From assembly GCF_018283675.1 (NCBI RefSeq), contig NZ_JAGVRK010000001.1, forward strand, positions 682,001-746,000: a DNA stretch of 64,000 nucleotides, in the 5' to 3' direction. Below the pieces are notes generated by a model. The model saw only the letters and a list, made by a program, of their open reading frames with translations. It made no database searches and was not told where the DNA came from. Source of the DNA: Metabacillus flavus. GTDB lineage: Bacteria > Bacillota > Bacilli > Bacillales > Bacillaceae. Below are positions 25,862 to 34,953 of this stretch, one piece after another. Position 1 is the stretch's first letter. Every line of letters begins with the position of its first letter. Made by a program: the position numbers and the translations under genes.

Positions 25862-27685
25862 ATGCATAATTTGGATCCTTCTATGCGGCTGAAAGTGAAT
25901 CGGGATACGGTGTTCATTCCAGATCCATCAGGCGAAGTGTATTTCCGGAACAATAGGAGCTCATTCCAAATGGAGGGAAGCACCATTTCCCAGTGGATTG
26001 AAAAACTGATGCCGATGTTTACGGGTGATCGCAGTCTTGATGAATTGACTGCAGGCTTGACGCCTGCTTACCGCGACCGGGTATATGAAATTGCCGGTGT
26101 TCTTTACAACAACGGATACTTGCGTGACGTCAGCGAGGAACGGCCCCATCAATTGCCGGAGCAGGTGCTGAGGCATTTCGGCTCTCAAATTGAATTTCTT
26201 GATGGATTCGGCGGATCCGGTGCGGCAAAATTTGAGGATTTCCGTAAGACGAAAGTGTTAGCAGCCGGCTCAGGTCCTTTTTTTGTGTCGCTTGTATCTG
26301 CTCTGCTGGATTCGGGTTTACCGAAGTTTCATATGCGAATGACGGACATGGCCCCTTCTGACCGGGAACGGATCAGAGAGCTTGTAGAGGAAGCGCGCAA
26401 GTATGACCAGGAGGCGGCAGTTGAGGAAATCCCATCTCAAAGCTGGCAGGAAGCTGTTCAGCCCTATCAAACGATTTTGTATATCTCGGAGGATCGCGAA
26501 GAACTGACGGCTCTCCGCCAAATATGCGAAAGTGAAGGGAAAATCCTGATTCCTGCGATTTTTCTTGAGAATGAGGGGATTGCAGGGCCGGTTCTGCATC
26601 CGGAGATGAATGGCGATGTGGAGTCAGTGATCAAGAGTGTCCATACTGTTTCGGATGAACGGCTGAATCCTCCATCTCCAACGGCTGCAGCGATGCTTGC
26701 GAACTTGATTGCCTTCGAATGGCTGAAGGAAGCGACGGGACTAAAGGCTGCAGAGGACCGGCAATTTTATCTGCTGAATCTGGAAACGCTCGAGGGAAGC
26801 TGGCATTCCGTTACCCCTCATCTGAAAAAAAAGGCATCGGTCACGCCGGCAGTCCATATTAGAGAGCGGATAGAAAGGGAGCCGGATCAAAAGCTTGGAT
26901 ATTGGCTCATAAGCTTCAGTGAACTAACCTCGCCTCAAACAGGCATTTTTCATGCATGGGAAGAAGGAGAACTGACACAGCTTTCGCTTGCGCAGTGCAG
27001 GGTGCAGGCTGTTCATCCGGAAACAGGTGAAATTCTTCCGGAGATCGTCTGCGCCGGCATTAATCATGAAGAGGCCAGAAGGGAATCGGGACTTGCGGGG
27101 ATTGAAGCGTATGCCTCCTGCCTGATGGAAGCAGATGGAATCGGAGCGGGAGAAACGGCAGCGGAGGCGATTTGCCGCGCACTTCATAAGGCACTTGAAA
27201 GGGAGCTTGGCAAAAGAGAAAAGGAAAACGCTCCGATTTATCCTGTACAGCTGCATGCAGAGGATGAAGAGTGCCGTTATTACTGGCAGGTGTTGAATAC
27301 GCTGCAGGGACCTCCCGTCATTGGAATTGGAAAAGAAATAGCGGGCTTCCCGTCGGTGTGGGTCGGTACAGGCAAAGGCTGGACGAATCGTACGGGGCTG
27401 AATTTGACCCTAGCGGTGAGAAGCGCCCTGAAGCAGGCGATCCAGCAGGTGCAGTCCTCGAACGTAACCCATTCAGCGAATTCTCCGGTGCTACTGGAGA
27501 ATGCCATACGGCTGATGATTCCAGCCTATGAACTGGAAGAAAAAGCGCTGTACAGCTATGCGGAAGACGTTCTAGACCGGGAAGGGATTCAACTTGAAAT
27601 CACCGAGCTTGAGGTGGACCCGCTAATCAAACAAGGGATTGCCGGGGTCTTTGGGGTAGCTCTCCGAAAGGGGGAATCCGATTGA
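25862..27685 (+). CDS. TOMM bacteriocin maturation protein with RRE and ThiF-like domains
   Basis: 607 aa. Residues ~1-90 resemble the winged-helix RiPP recognition element (MRLKVNRDTVFIPDPSGEVY ... YNNGYLRDV) that binds the leader peptide. An E1/ThiF-like Rossmann region follows (KVLAAGSGPFFVSLVSALLDSG, near 130). This architecture is that of the putative thiazole-containing bacteriocin maturation protein of heterocycloanthracin loci. It would deliver the precursor to the YcaO enzyme. RBS AAGGAGG before the ATG. Overlaps the next gene by 4 bases. Confidence 0.88.
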   Translation: MHNLDPSMRLKVNRDTVFIPDPSGEVYFRNNRSSFQMEGSTISQWIEKLMPMFTGDRSLDELTAGLTPAYRDRVYEIAGVLYNNGYLRDVSEERPHQLPEQVLRHFGSQIEFLDGFGGSGAAKFEDFRKTKVLAAGSGPFFVSLVSALLDSGLPKFHMRMTDMAPSDRERIRELVEEARKYDQEAAVEEIPSQSWQEAVQPYQTILYISEDREELTALRQICESEGKILIPAIFLENEGIAGPVLHPEMNGDVESVIKSVHTVSDERLNPPSPTAAAMLANLIAFEWLKEATGLKAAEDRQFYLLNLETLEGSWHSVTPHLKKKASVTPAVHIRERIEREPDQKLGYWLISFSELTSPQTGIFHAWEEGELTQLSLAQCRVQAVHPETGEILPEIVCAGINHEEARRESGLAGIEAYASCLMEADGIGAGETAAEAICRALHKALERELGKREKENAPIYPVQLHAEDEECRYYWQVLNTLQGPPVIGIGKEIAGFPSVWVGTGKGWTNRTGLNLTLAVRSALKQAIQQVQSSNVTHSANSPVLLENAIRLMIPAYELEEKALYSYAEDVLDREGIQLEITELEVDPLIKQGIAGVFGVALRKGESD

Positions 27686-29610
27686 AAACAATCGCTGTGA
27701 TTGGAGAAGGAGCTCTTGCTGAGCTGGCCGCTCAAAAGCTTTCCAAAACGTATGATGTCATCCATACCGTTCATGCTGATGAAAATCCAGCTGAAGCCGC
27801 ATTGATTTTGCAGGATTGCTGGAATCCGGCTTTTTTTCGGGAGGCGAAGGAAAGGCTTGGGGGGATTCCAAGGCTGTATGGGTATGTTTCGTTTGGAGAA
27901 GGTGTTATTGGCCCGCTTGAAACACAAGGATCGACCGGCTGCTTTCACTGCGCTTCGGTAAGGAAGCTGATGGCAGGACGGGACCGGAAAGAAATGTGGG
28001 ACCTGACAGAGAGAGCGGCAGAATCGGCATTGGAAAGTGATGTATGGGCAACCCGGACGGGGATGGCGCAAATGATTCACATTCTGGAGAATGAAGTCCG
28101 GTTATTGCTGGAAGATATGGAGGTCCATTCGAACGGAAGCATCTTTTTGCTGAATTTGAGGACCCTAGAAGGTTCCTGGCATTCGTTTCTGGCAGATCCA
28201 TTCTGCGCGGTATGCGGGTTTGTGCCCGATGATTGTGCGGAATTAGCACGAATTGAATTGAAATCAAGTCTAAAAACAGATAAGAACAGCTACAGATGCC
28301 GATCAATGGGGGAGCTTTCCAAATTCCTGTCAAAGGATTACCTGGACTCAAGCACCGGACTTTTCAATGAAAAAGTGGTAGATCTTAGTACGCCGTTTGC
28401 AGATACGATTGTGAACCTGCCGCTATTCGGAGGGAACGAAGGAACGGCCGGCAGGACACTTTCCTATAAAGCAAGTGAAATGACTGCTATCCTTGAAGGA
28501 CTGGAACGGTACTGCGGTTACACAGCCCGCGGGAAAAACACGGTCATCCGCGAAAGGTACCGCAACTTGGCGGGGCAGGCAATCAATCCGCTTACAGTGG
28601 GGGTTCATGCGCCAGAAAAATATGCAGAGACCGGCTTTCCTTTTCAGCCGTTCCATCCAGACCGGAAGCTCAACTGGGTGTGGGGGTACTCATTTCTGGA
28701 GGAACGGCCGGTTCTTGTTCCAGAATTGCTTGCCTATTACAGTATGGGCTGCGGCCATAAAGGCGGATTTGTATATGAAACATCCAACGGCTGTGCGGTC
28801 GGAGGCAGTTTGGAGGAGGCCATTTTCCACGGCATTATGGAAGTGGCAGAACGTGATTCCTTCCTGATTACATGGTATGCAAGGCTTCCGCTGAGACGGA
28901 TTGATCCGCGTTCGTCCGGGGATACCGAGCTCAATTTGATGCTTGACCGGATGGAGACGTTGAACGGATATGATCTTCATTTGTTCCAGTCTACGATGGA
29001 GCATGGCATTCCGAGTATTTGGGCTATAGTGAAGAACCGCAAAGACAGCGGCATGAATTTGATGTGTGCAGCAGGCGCCCACCTCGATCCGGTCAGGGCT
29101 GTGAAAAGTGCCGTTTTTGAGCTTGCGGGAATGATGGGAGCTCTTGGTGAACGGCTGGATGATAAAAGGGAGAGGTATAAGCGGATGCTGGAGGATGGTT
29201 CATTGGTCAGGCAGATGGAGGATCATGGGATGCTGTATGGCTTGCCTGAGGCGGAAGAACGGCTGAATTTTTTGCTTCAGGATCAACGCCCGCTTTTGAC
29301 GTTTGAGGAGGCATTCGAGCATGCCCCGATCAGAGCGGATATAAAGGATGATCTCGAAGACGTAATTTTGCGGTTCAAAAAACGGAATATGGATGTCATT
29401 GTCGTGGATCAGACGGCGCCTGAGCTGAAAAAGAATGGATTGCACTGTGTCAAGGTCCTCATTCCGGGAATGCTGCCGATGACGTTTGGCCACCATTTAA
29501 CCCGCTTAACAGGCCTTGAACGGGTGCTGAAGGTGCCGGCAGAGCTTGGATACAGAAATGGACAATTGTCACTAGACGAACTTAATCCATACCCGCATCC
29601 GTTCCCATAG
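27682..29610 (+). CDS. YcaO-domain cyclodehydratase (SagC-SagD type fusion)
   Basis: 642 aa. N-terminal ThiF/C-protein-like segment with two CxxC pairs (Cys87/90 and Cys175/178) forming a structural zinc site. The YcaO domain covers about 230-642: ATP/Mg motifs SYKASEMTAILEGLERYCGY and EVAERDSFLITW, and a proline-rich C-terminus PYPHPFP, the PxPxP end typical of azoline-forming YcaO enzymes. It phosphorylates and cyclises Cys in the precursor to thiazolines using ATP. TTG start overlapping the previous stop (TTGA), indicating coupling. Confidence 0.9.
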   Translation: MKTIAVIGEGALAELAAQKLSKTYDVIHTVHADENPAEAALILQDCWNPAFFREAKERLGGIPRLYGYVSFGEGVIGPLETQGSTGCFHCASVRKLMAGRDRKEMWDLTERAAESALESDVWATRTGMAQMIHILENEVRLLLEDMEVHSNGSIFLLNLRTLEGSWHSFLADPFCAVCGFVPDDCAELARIELKSSLKTDKNSYRCRSMGELSKFLSKDYLDSSTGLFNEKVVDLSTPFADTIVNLPLFGGNEGTAGRTLSYKASEMTAILEGLERYCGYTARGKNTVIRERYRNLAGQAINPLTVGVHAPEKYAETGFPFQPFHPDRKLNWVWGYSFLEERPVLVPELLAYYSMGCGHKGGFVYETSNGCAVGGSLEEAIFHGIMEVAERDSFLITWYARLPLRRIDPRSSGDTELNLMLDRMETLNGYDLHLFQSTMEHGIPSIWAIVKNRKDSGMNLMCAAGAHLDPVRAVKSAVFELAGMMGALGERLDDKRERYKRMLEDGSLVRQMEDHGMLYGLPEAEERLNFLLQDQRPLLTFEEAFEHAPIRADIKDDLEDVILRFKKRNMDVIVVDQTAPELKKNGLHCVKVLIPGMLPMTFGHHLTRLTGLERVLKVPAELGYRNGQLSLDELNPYPHPFP

Positions 29611-29624
29611 GGAGGAGTGTCCGC

Positions 29625-31181
29625 TTGAATCTCGAGAAATTTCTTTACACGATTCATTTTGATATGGATCAGGCAAGCCCTCCGGATTGGCAGCCGGACT
29701 GGGAGGATGCACCGCTTCCTTATAAAGTGTACCGGGAACTTCCGGTCATCCAGCTTGAAGCGGATGTGCCTCTTTCGCTTGCCGCGCCGGAACCCCCTTG
29801 TTCGCCGGGCTTGAAACGGCTGGGTCATTTTCTCTGGTATACGTATGGACTGGCGCAGATTTCCCATACTGTTTACCCTGAGGAGGAGTCTGACGAACTT
29901 TCGCAATCCTTACGAAGATTTGCCCCTTCCGGCGGTGGGCTGTATCCGAATGAATTGTACGTCTATTTGAAGCTTGAGGATATCCCCGCCGGAGTCTATC
30001 ATTACGACGTTGCCCGACATGGGCTGGTGCTATTGCGGGAAGGAAATGCCGATGTCTATCTTTCAAAAGCACTCGGAAACCGCTGCGACGTTTCCTCCTG
30101 TTTTGGAACGGTGCTGATCTCGGCAAGATTTTGGAAAAATTTCTTTAAATACAATCAGTTTTCCTACCGCCTGCAAGGACTCGATGCAGGGGCAGTGACC
30201 GGACAGCTTCTGGAGATGGCAAAGCGCTTCGGTTATGCTTCTGGAGTCTACTTTCAGTTTCTGGATCGGGCGGTGAACCATCTCCTTGGGCTTGATCAGC
30301 AGCAGGAGAGTGTATATGCGGTCATTCCACTGTCAGTAGAGCCAACCAGGTGGTCTGCAACCGGAAATGGTGAGAGTGAAACGGCGGAGGAAGTGTGCAG
30401 GATGATTCCGGGAATCGAGACTAGCCACTATGTCGGGTCAAAAAGAATTCTGGAGTTCCCTGTGTTAAATGCAATCAACGAAGCTTCTTTTCTGGAGTCC
30501 GGCGGTTCGTTCAGGAAAATTCGTTTGAGTGAAAAAACGGAGCGGGGTGAACAGGAAATACCTCTGCCGGGTACCAGATTATCGTATGATCTGGCTTTAG
30601 CATGCAAAAATCGATTTTCGCCTGAAATGGATTTTACCCTCGGCAAGGTGACCAGTCAACAGGCAGGAAATCTGCTGCGGGAAGCGTTCGCAGCCTATTC
30701 ATACCGGAATGATTTAGACGGCGCCGGTGAAAATAGACCGCGAGTTTCCATCTATGCCTGCTTTTATAAAGTGGAAGGAACCGCGGATGGCGCCTATCGC
30801 TATGATGAGGAAAAGCAGGTGCTGAAGGTAATCCGTTCAGGGGACCACCGTTTTTATCTTCAAGATGCCATGACGCTGAATAACCTCAACCTGTATCAGA
30901 TCCCAATGGTCATCCATGTGGCAGGCGCTCGAAATCATCTCTTGCCTGAACTCGGCTACAGAGGCTACCGCATTCAGCAGATGGAGGCGGGTATGCTCAC
31001 ACAGCGGCTCCTTCTCACCGCTGCGGCCATCGGCTGGGGCGGCCATCCGCTGCTGGGCTTTGAAGGCAGCAGGGTGGATGAGCTATACGGACTGGACGAG
31101 AGGGGAGAAACGTGCCTCATTCAAATCCCGATTGGACCATACCGTGAGCGGGCTAGTCTGAAGGGGTCACTGAAAATGTGA
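29625..31181 (+). CDS. SagB/ThcOx-type azoline dehydrogenase
   Basis: 518 aa with two tandem nitroreductase-like halves. Flavin-binding signature RRFAPSGGGLYPNELYVYL (about 101-119); second half begins near 320 and carries AGMLTQRLLLTAAAIGWGGH. FMN-dependent oxidation of thiazolines to thiazoles. TTG start with GGGAGGAG upstream, 14 bases after the YcaO gene; last gene of the unit. No transporter, immunity gene or protease follows. Confidence 0.9.
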   Translation: MNLEKFLYTIHFDMDQASPPDWQPDWEDAPLPYKVYRELPVIQLEADVPLSLAAPEPPCSPGLKRLGHFLWYTYGLAQISHTVYPEEESDELSQSLRRFAPSGGGLYPNELYVYLKLEDIPAGVYHYDVARHGLVLLREGNADVYLSKALGNRCDVSSCFGTVLISARFWKNFFKYNQFSYRLQGLDAGAVTGQLLEMAKRFGYASGVYFQFLDRAVNHLLGLDQQQESVYAVIPLSVEPTRWSATGNGESETAEEVCRMIPGIETSHYVGSKRILEFPVLNAINEASFLESGGSFRKIRLSEKTERGEQEIPLPGTRLSYDLALACKNRFSPEMDFTLGKVTSQQAGNLLREAFAAYSYRNDLDGAGENRPRVSIYACFYKVEGTADGAYRYDEEKQVLKVIRSGDHRFYLQDAMTLNNLNLYQIPMVIHVAGARNHLLPELGYRGYRIQQMEAGMLTQRLLLTAAAIGWGGHPLLGFEGSRVDELYGLDERGETCLIQIPIGPYRERASLKGSLKM

Positions 31182-31260
31182 TTCGATAATAAATGAGTGG
31201 TTTTCGATAATATATCGTGAAAATCGATAATATATCAGGAAATTCGATAATAAATAAAAA
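31182..31260. repeat. Array of 20/21-bp period, four copies
   Basis: TTCGATAATA at 31182, 31203 and 31243 with ATCGATAATA at 31223. Spacing 21, 20, 20; further drifted unit after 31260. Similar design but different sequence from the arrays at 15.2 and 50.8 kb. Confidence 0.75.
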
Positions 31261-31335
31261 AAATCAATCATATCTGGAAGGCAAGCAGATAAATGAGCAC
31301 GGACGTATTGCTTGGGAGGACTGGATACTAAAAAT

Positions 31336-31368
31336 CGCCTGAACCATAGAAGGTTCAGGCGGTTTTTT
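31336..31368 (+). terminator. Rho-independent terminator of the bacteriocin operon
   Basis: CGCCTGAACC (31336-31345) / GGTTCAGGCG (31352-31361), then TTTTTT. Confidence 0.88.
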
Positions 31369-31372
31369 AATT

Positions 31373-31558
31373 AGGCTATGCTAAAGCATAATGTTGATTT
31401 TTAACACCTGTTGATTGGAGCGGAAGGCGTGAGACTCCCTCGGAAACAGCGGGACAGGTGAGACCCCACAGACGCAAAGCGGCGAGGAGGCTCACCGCCC
31501 GCCCAAGGATAAGCGAACGCCTGCTAGCTGCAATCAACAGCCAAGTTTAACAGAGCTT
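31373..31558 (-). repeat. ~185-bp palindrome-rich dispersed repeat, copy B (inverted)
   Basis: Same element as copies A and C in opposite orientation: ends with CAATCAACAGCCAAGTTTAA and CAGAGCTTTT, core GGCGAGGAGGCTCACCGCCC. Lies between the bacteriocin terminator and the dehydrogenase gene. Confidence 0.85.
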
Positions 31559-31570
31559 TTAATTAAAGAG

Positions 31571-32524
31571 TTAATATCCTTTCTCAAAATCCACCCGGTT
31601 CACATCCGGTTCCTCTCCAGCCAAATACTTTTTCAGATTCGGAAGCAGGATCTCTCCGATTACTCGTTCATCATAATATTCCGTGGAGCCTGCTGTATGA
31701 GGAGTCATAATCACATTTTCCATGTTCCACAGCGGACTGCTGTTTTCAAGCGGCTCGTTTTCAAATACATCGAGACCCGCACCTGCGATTTCCCCGGATT
31801 GAAGAGCTGCGATCATGTCTTTTTCTACCACAATATCGCCGCGGCCGATGTTGATGAAGAAAGCGGAATTCTTCATTAGCGAAAATTGTTCTTTTCCAAT
31901 CATCCTGTGTGTATCCTTTGTCAGCGGGAGGGTGATAACAACATAATCGCATTCCGGCAGCATTTCATTCAGCTGATCCGGAGTGTACATTTCGTCCACA
32001 AACTCCGCTTTCTTGCCGGAATGCCTCAATCCGAGAACTTTCATATTAAAGGCTTTCGCGATTTTTGCCGTTTCTTTCCCGATTGCGCCGATTCCTAAAA
32101 TTCCAATCGTTTTATGATGGATCTCAAGCTTCAGGTTCGCATGGTGCCACGTTTTGGCTTGCTGATTACGGACATAGGAATGGATATTCCGGGTAAGACC
32201 GAGCATGAGGGCGAAAATGGTTTCAGAAATCGGGTAAGCATGGACGCCATTCGCACTCGTCAATGCGATCGTTTTTTTCTCCAGTTCCTTAAGCGGCATA
32301 TTGTTGACGCCGGCGCTCCAAGTTTGAATCCATTTGAGATCCTCTGCTTCCGCAAGATGATCGGTCATTTCTTTCCTCCAGCCGGCGATGATCTCGGCGC
32401 CAGCTATGTCTTTTCCCCAGATTGCAGAGTCTCTTCCAACAATAATCTTCCAATCAGGTATGACTTCCTGTATTTGGTTTACATATGTATCCTGTAAATT
32501 TTGTCCGATAATTAGCTTGCGCAT
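31571..32524 (-). CDS. D-2-hydroxyacid dehydrogenase (NAD-binding)
   Basis: 317 aa. NAD motif GILGIGAIGKETAKIAKAF (GxGxxG) and catalytic region INIGRGDIVVEKD...GAGLDVFENEPL...VIMTPHTAG with the family Arg, Glu and His. Related to GhrA/SerA-like enzymes that reduce 2-ketoacids with NAD(P)H. The ATG at 32524 has GGAGGGG upstream; the frame stays open 85 codons further but without gene-like content. Single gene. Confidence 0.88.
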   Translation of the reverse strand: MRKLIIGQNLQDTYVNQIQEVIPDWKIIVGRDSAIWGKDIAGAEIIAGWRKEMTDHLAEAEDLKWIQTWSAGVNNMPLKELEKKTIALTSANGVHAYPISETIFALMLGLTRNIHSYVRNQQAKTWHHANLKLEIHHKTIGILGIGAIGKETAKIAKAFNMKVLGLRHSGKKAEFVDEMYTPDQLNEMLPECDYVVITLPLTKDTHRMIGKEQFSLMKNSAFFINIGRGDIVVEKDMIAALQSGEIAGAGLDVFENEPLENSSPLWNMENVIMTPHTAGSTEYYDERVIGEILLPNLKKYLAGEEPDVNRVDFEKGY

Positions 32525-33063
32525 GACCCCATATCCCCTCCTTTTTGTTTCCATTATTGTATCAGAGGGGAGGGAGAGGGTGGAAACAAGGTGCTCAAGT
32601 TTAAGGAATGGCTTGTTGGCAGTCCGATTTAATGAAAAATTTGGACAGGCTATCGCAGGTTTAGCAGGTTCGCTGCCCCATTTAAATAGCCAGTTCCTTG
32701 TCTGACTTCGGGTTTTGACCTGTGGACATTCTGCAGTGGGTGATTTTGGCTTCCAGTTTCCCTTGAATGGCTTTAACAACCCGTAAAATTACGGAGTATG
32801 GAACCTGTTCCCCTCCGAAAATGGAAACCTTTATTTCACATCGGCAAATCCGTTCCAGAGCTGGAATTGCACTCAGACCTGAAACGCATCCATTAAGTGA
32901 AGGAATCATTAATGAAGCTTTGGAAATAAAAAAGGATGGATCTCTTCCATTCTTTTTTTGCGCGTGGAAAAGCAGATCAATCAATGGAATTCCCCTGCAT
33001 TTAGGAGCAAAAAGACAGGCTAAGCCATAGTATAAAGAGGAGCGAACCTGACTTAAAATTGTG
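32525..33063. other. Gene-poor stretch upstream of the spore-surface locus
   Basis: No well-supported gene. A minus-strand reading from about 32921 down to 32682 looks partly protein-like (IKVSIFGGEQVPYSVILRV) but has no ribosome site and runs back into the next gene, so it may be a relic. A SigK-like -10 CATAGTATA lies at 33026-33034 on the plus strand with a poor -35, suitable for the 33079 gene. Confidence 0.35.
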
Positions 33064-33078
33064 TAGGAGATGAAAGCC

Positions 33079-33387
33079 ATGTCTTTGCCCCATATTCCTA
33101 ATATTACCCCGCCCATCTCCCTTACCCGGAGTGAAACGATCAACCTGCTGCTTGCGTCCATAGCCCAAGAAGAAATCGGATTAGCGCATATTCTAAAGGC
33201 TGAAGGAGAAACATTCAGAAAGGTCATGGATGCAGGTTCTTCAACCCTGAAGGACTGCCTGCAGATCAATGAGAGCCTCAACAGAACCCTTCGTTCAGTC
33301 GTTAAATCCCAAATGCTGCTTCACTTTAAGCTGGAGGATGTTTTGCTGCTGGATGCTGCGAACCGGAGCGAAGGTAAGCCGCAATGA
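33079..33387 (+). CDS. Short protein homologous to the N-terminal domain of the collagen-like spore protein
   Basis: 102 aa. SLPHIPNITPPISLTRSETI and [20 protein letters not shown] closely match the start of the collagen-like protein encoded at 43991-45505 ([38 protein letters not shown]). It consists of that domain alone, without collagen triplets or a C-terminal jelly roll. Likely a spore-surface component or basal partner sharing the same assembly interface. ATG 33079 (AGGAG nine bases upstream) chosen over ATG 33070. First gene of the plus-strand unit, overlapping the next by 4 bases. Confidence 0.75.
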   Translation: MSLPHIPNITPPISLTRSETINLLLASIAQEEIGLAHILKAEGETFRKVMDAGSSTLKDCLQINESLNRTLRSVVKSQMLLHFKLEDVLLLDAANRSEGKPQ

Positions 33388-33836
33388 CAGAAGAATACTC
33401 GATGACAAGTGAAAAGCTTAAGGAAATGGAAGAGGAATATATAAAAAGCTTTTTCCCGCTAATTGGTTTCCTATCTGACTTTGTTCAAGAACGGTCGTTT
33501 CACTCCCTTCCTGCTTCAGAGAGAAAACGGGCTGGATCAAGCATCACATCGGCCCTTCGATTAATGGAAAGCATGCACACCCATCTGATTTTCCAAAAAT
33601 ACTTGTATGCTGAGGGGCTGAAACTGGAGGAGGATTCTTTAGAGATGGACAAAGATCTAAAGAAATCAGCCGTTTCCGCCTTTCATGATCTTGATTCGCT
33701 GATGCAGAAGACCCCTCTTCTTATAAAAGAGCATAGACAGCAATGCAAATACGTGCTGGGGCAGATCCTTCATTACTATAATAGCCGCTCGAAACCTGGT
33801 GTCGTTAAATCCTCAGAGCCTCCTTGGATTCCATAG
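33384..33836 (+). CDS. Hypothetical helical protein in the spore-surface locus
   Basis: 150 aa, mostly helical, highly charged, no membrane span (EKLKEMEEEYIKSFFPLIGF; HTHLIFQKYLYAEGLKLEED). ATGA overlap with the preceding gene indicates translational coupling, so it probably serves the same structure. I do not recognise the family. Confidence 0.65.
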   Translation: MTEEYSMTSEKLKEMEEEYIKSFFPLIGFLSDFVQERSFHSLPASERKRAGSSITSALRLMESMHTHLIFQKYLYAEGLKLEEDSLEMDKDLKKSAVSAFHDLDSLMQKTPLLIKEHRQQCKYVLGQILHYYNSRSKPGVVKSSEPPWIP

Positions 33837-33867
33837 CAAGGCAGAGTGAAAGAATGGAAGTGAGAGT

Positions 33868-34953
33868 TTGAAAGATTGTTTGAGAATAAGCTTGTGCATG
33901 ATCGTGAAGAATGAGGAATCATCCATTGAACGATGCCTGAAAAGTGTGGAAGGGATTGTTAGTGAAAAAATTATCGTAGATACAGGCTCTGAAGACAGAA
34001 CCATTGAACTGTGCAAAGAGCATCAAGCACATGTATTTCCCTATGAATGGAATGACAGCTTTGCAGATGCGAGGAATTTCGGGTTAACTCATGCTTCAGG
34101 AGACTGGATTCTCTGGCTTGATGCAGATGAGGAGCTCGGCACTTTTGAAAAAGAGGATTTGACCATGTACTTATCCCAAGCACAATCATCCATTTTATCA
34201 TTGCCTGTCATTCATTATTACGGCGATGCACTGCCTGTTCAAACGAATCAGGCACATTTATATCATCAAAACCGGCTTTTTAAAAATCAAGCCGGGATAA
34301 AATTCTATAACAGAATTCACGAAATTCCTCTTCTGCCTAATGGAGCAGATGAGAAAACAGATATACTAGCCTTGCCTGTTCATCATTACGGATATTTGAA
34401 GGAAATAGCAGAAAAGAAGCAGAAATCCAGCCGGAATCTTAGGCTCCTAGAGATAGAGGCTGAGGAACCGGGACATAGCCCATGGATTGAATATCACCTT
34501 GCCAGTGAATATTACCGGCATGGAAAAATTGAACTGGCTTTTGCGCTAGTCAATCAGTCCATCCTGAAATTTATTCAAGAAGGAAAGATGCCCCCCTCGA
34601 TGCTTTACAAGTTAAAGTACACCATCCTGCTGGACACAAATAACACGGAAGGGACGAGAGAAGGATTAGAAAAAGCTCTTCTTCTCTATCCCGACTACAC
34701 CGATCTTCATTTTTACAAAGGAATGATTCTCTATCAGGAACGGGATTTCGATGAAGCCATCCGTGCATTTGATACGTGCCTGGAGCTCGGCGAAAATCAT
34801 CCGCATCATCTGATTCTAAAGGGAGCCGGCAGCTTCAAGGCATGGAACTGCAAAGGACTTTGCCTTGAAAGGCTTGGAAGGATCAAAGAATCCCAGGAGG
34901 CATTTGCGATGGCGGGCGGGGTTGAATGGCAAAATCAGGAGGGGAAAACTTGA
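33868..34953 (+). CDS. GT2 glycosyltransferase with C-terminal TPR region
   Basis: 361 aa. GT-A domain opens ISLCMIVKNEESSIERCLKS, then IIVDTGSEDRTIELC and the metal-binding DAD in WLDADEELG. The C-terminal ~120 residues are TPR-like (LHFYKGMILYQERDFDEAIR). The plan matches SunS-type glycosyltransferases and CgeD-like spore-surface enzymes. It probably transfers a sugar to a protein acceptor such as the collagen-like protein. TTG start; overlaps the pyruvyl transferase gene by 4 bases (TTGA). Confidence 0.85.
   Translation: MKDCLRISLCMIVKNEESSIERCLKSVEGIVSEKIIVDTGSEDRTIELCKEHQAHVFPYEWNDSFADARNFGLTHASGDWILWLDADEELGTFEKEDLTMYLSQAQSSILSLPVIHYYGDALPVQTNQAHLYHQNRLFKNQAGIKFYNRIHEIPLLPNGADEKTDILALPVHHYGYLKEIAEKKQKSSRNLRLLEIEAEEPGHSPWIEYHLASEYYRHGKIELAFALVNQSILKFIQEGKMPPSMLYKLKYTILLDTNNTEGTREGLEKALLLYPDYTDLHFYKGMILYQERDFDEAIRAFDTCLELGENHPHHLILKGAGSFKAWNCKGLCLERLGRIKESQEAFAMAGGVEWQNQEGKT

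Noticed and set aside
32682-33281. 199-codon minus-strand frame before the spore locus
   Set aside because: It runs through the well-supported 33079 gene on the other strand and lacks a ribosome site; part may be a relic but is not annotated as a gene.
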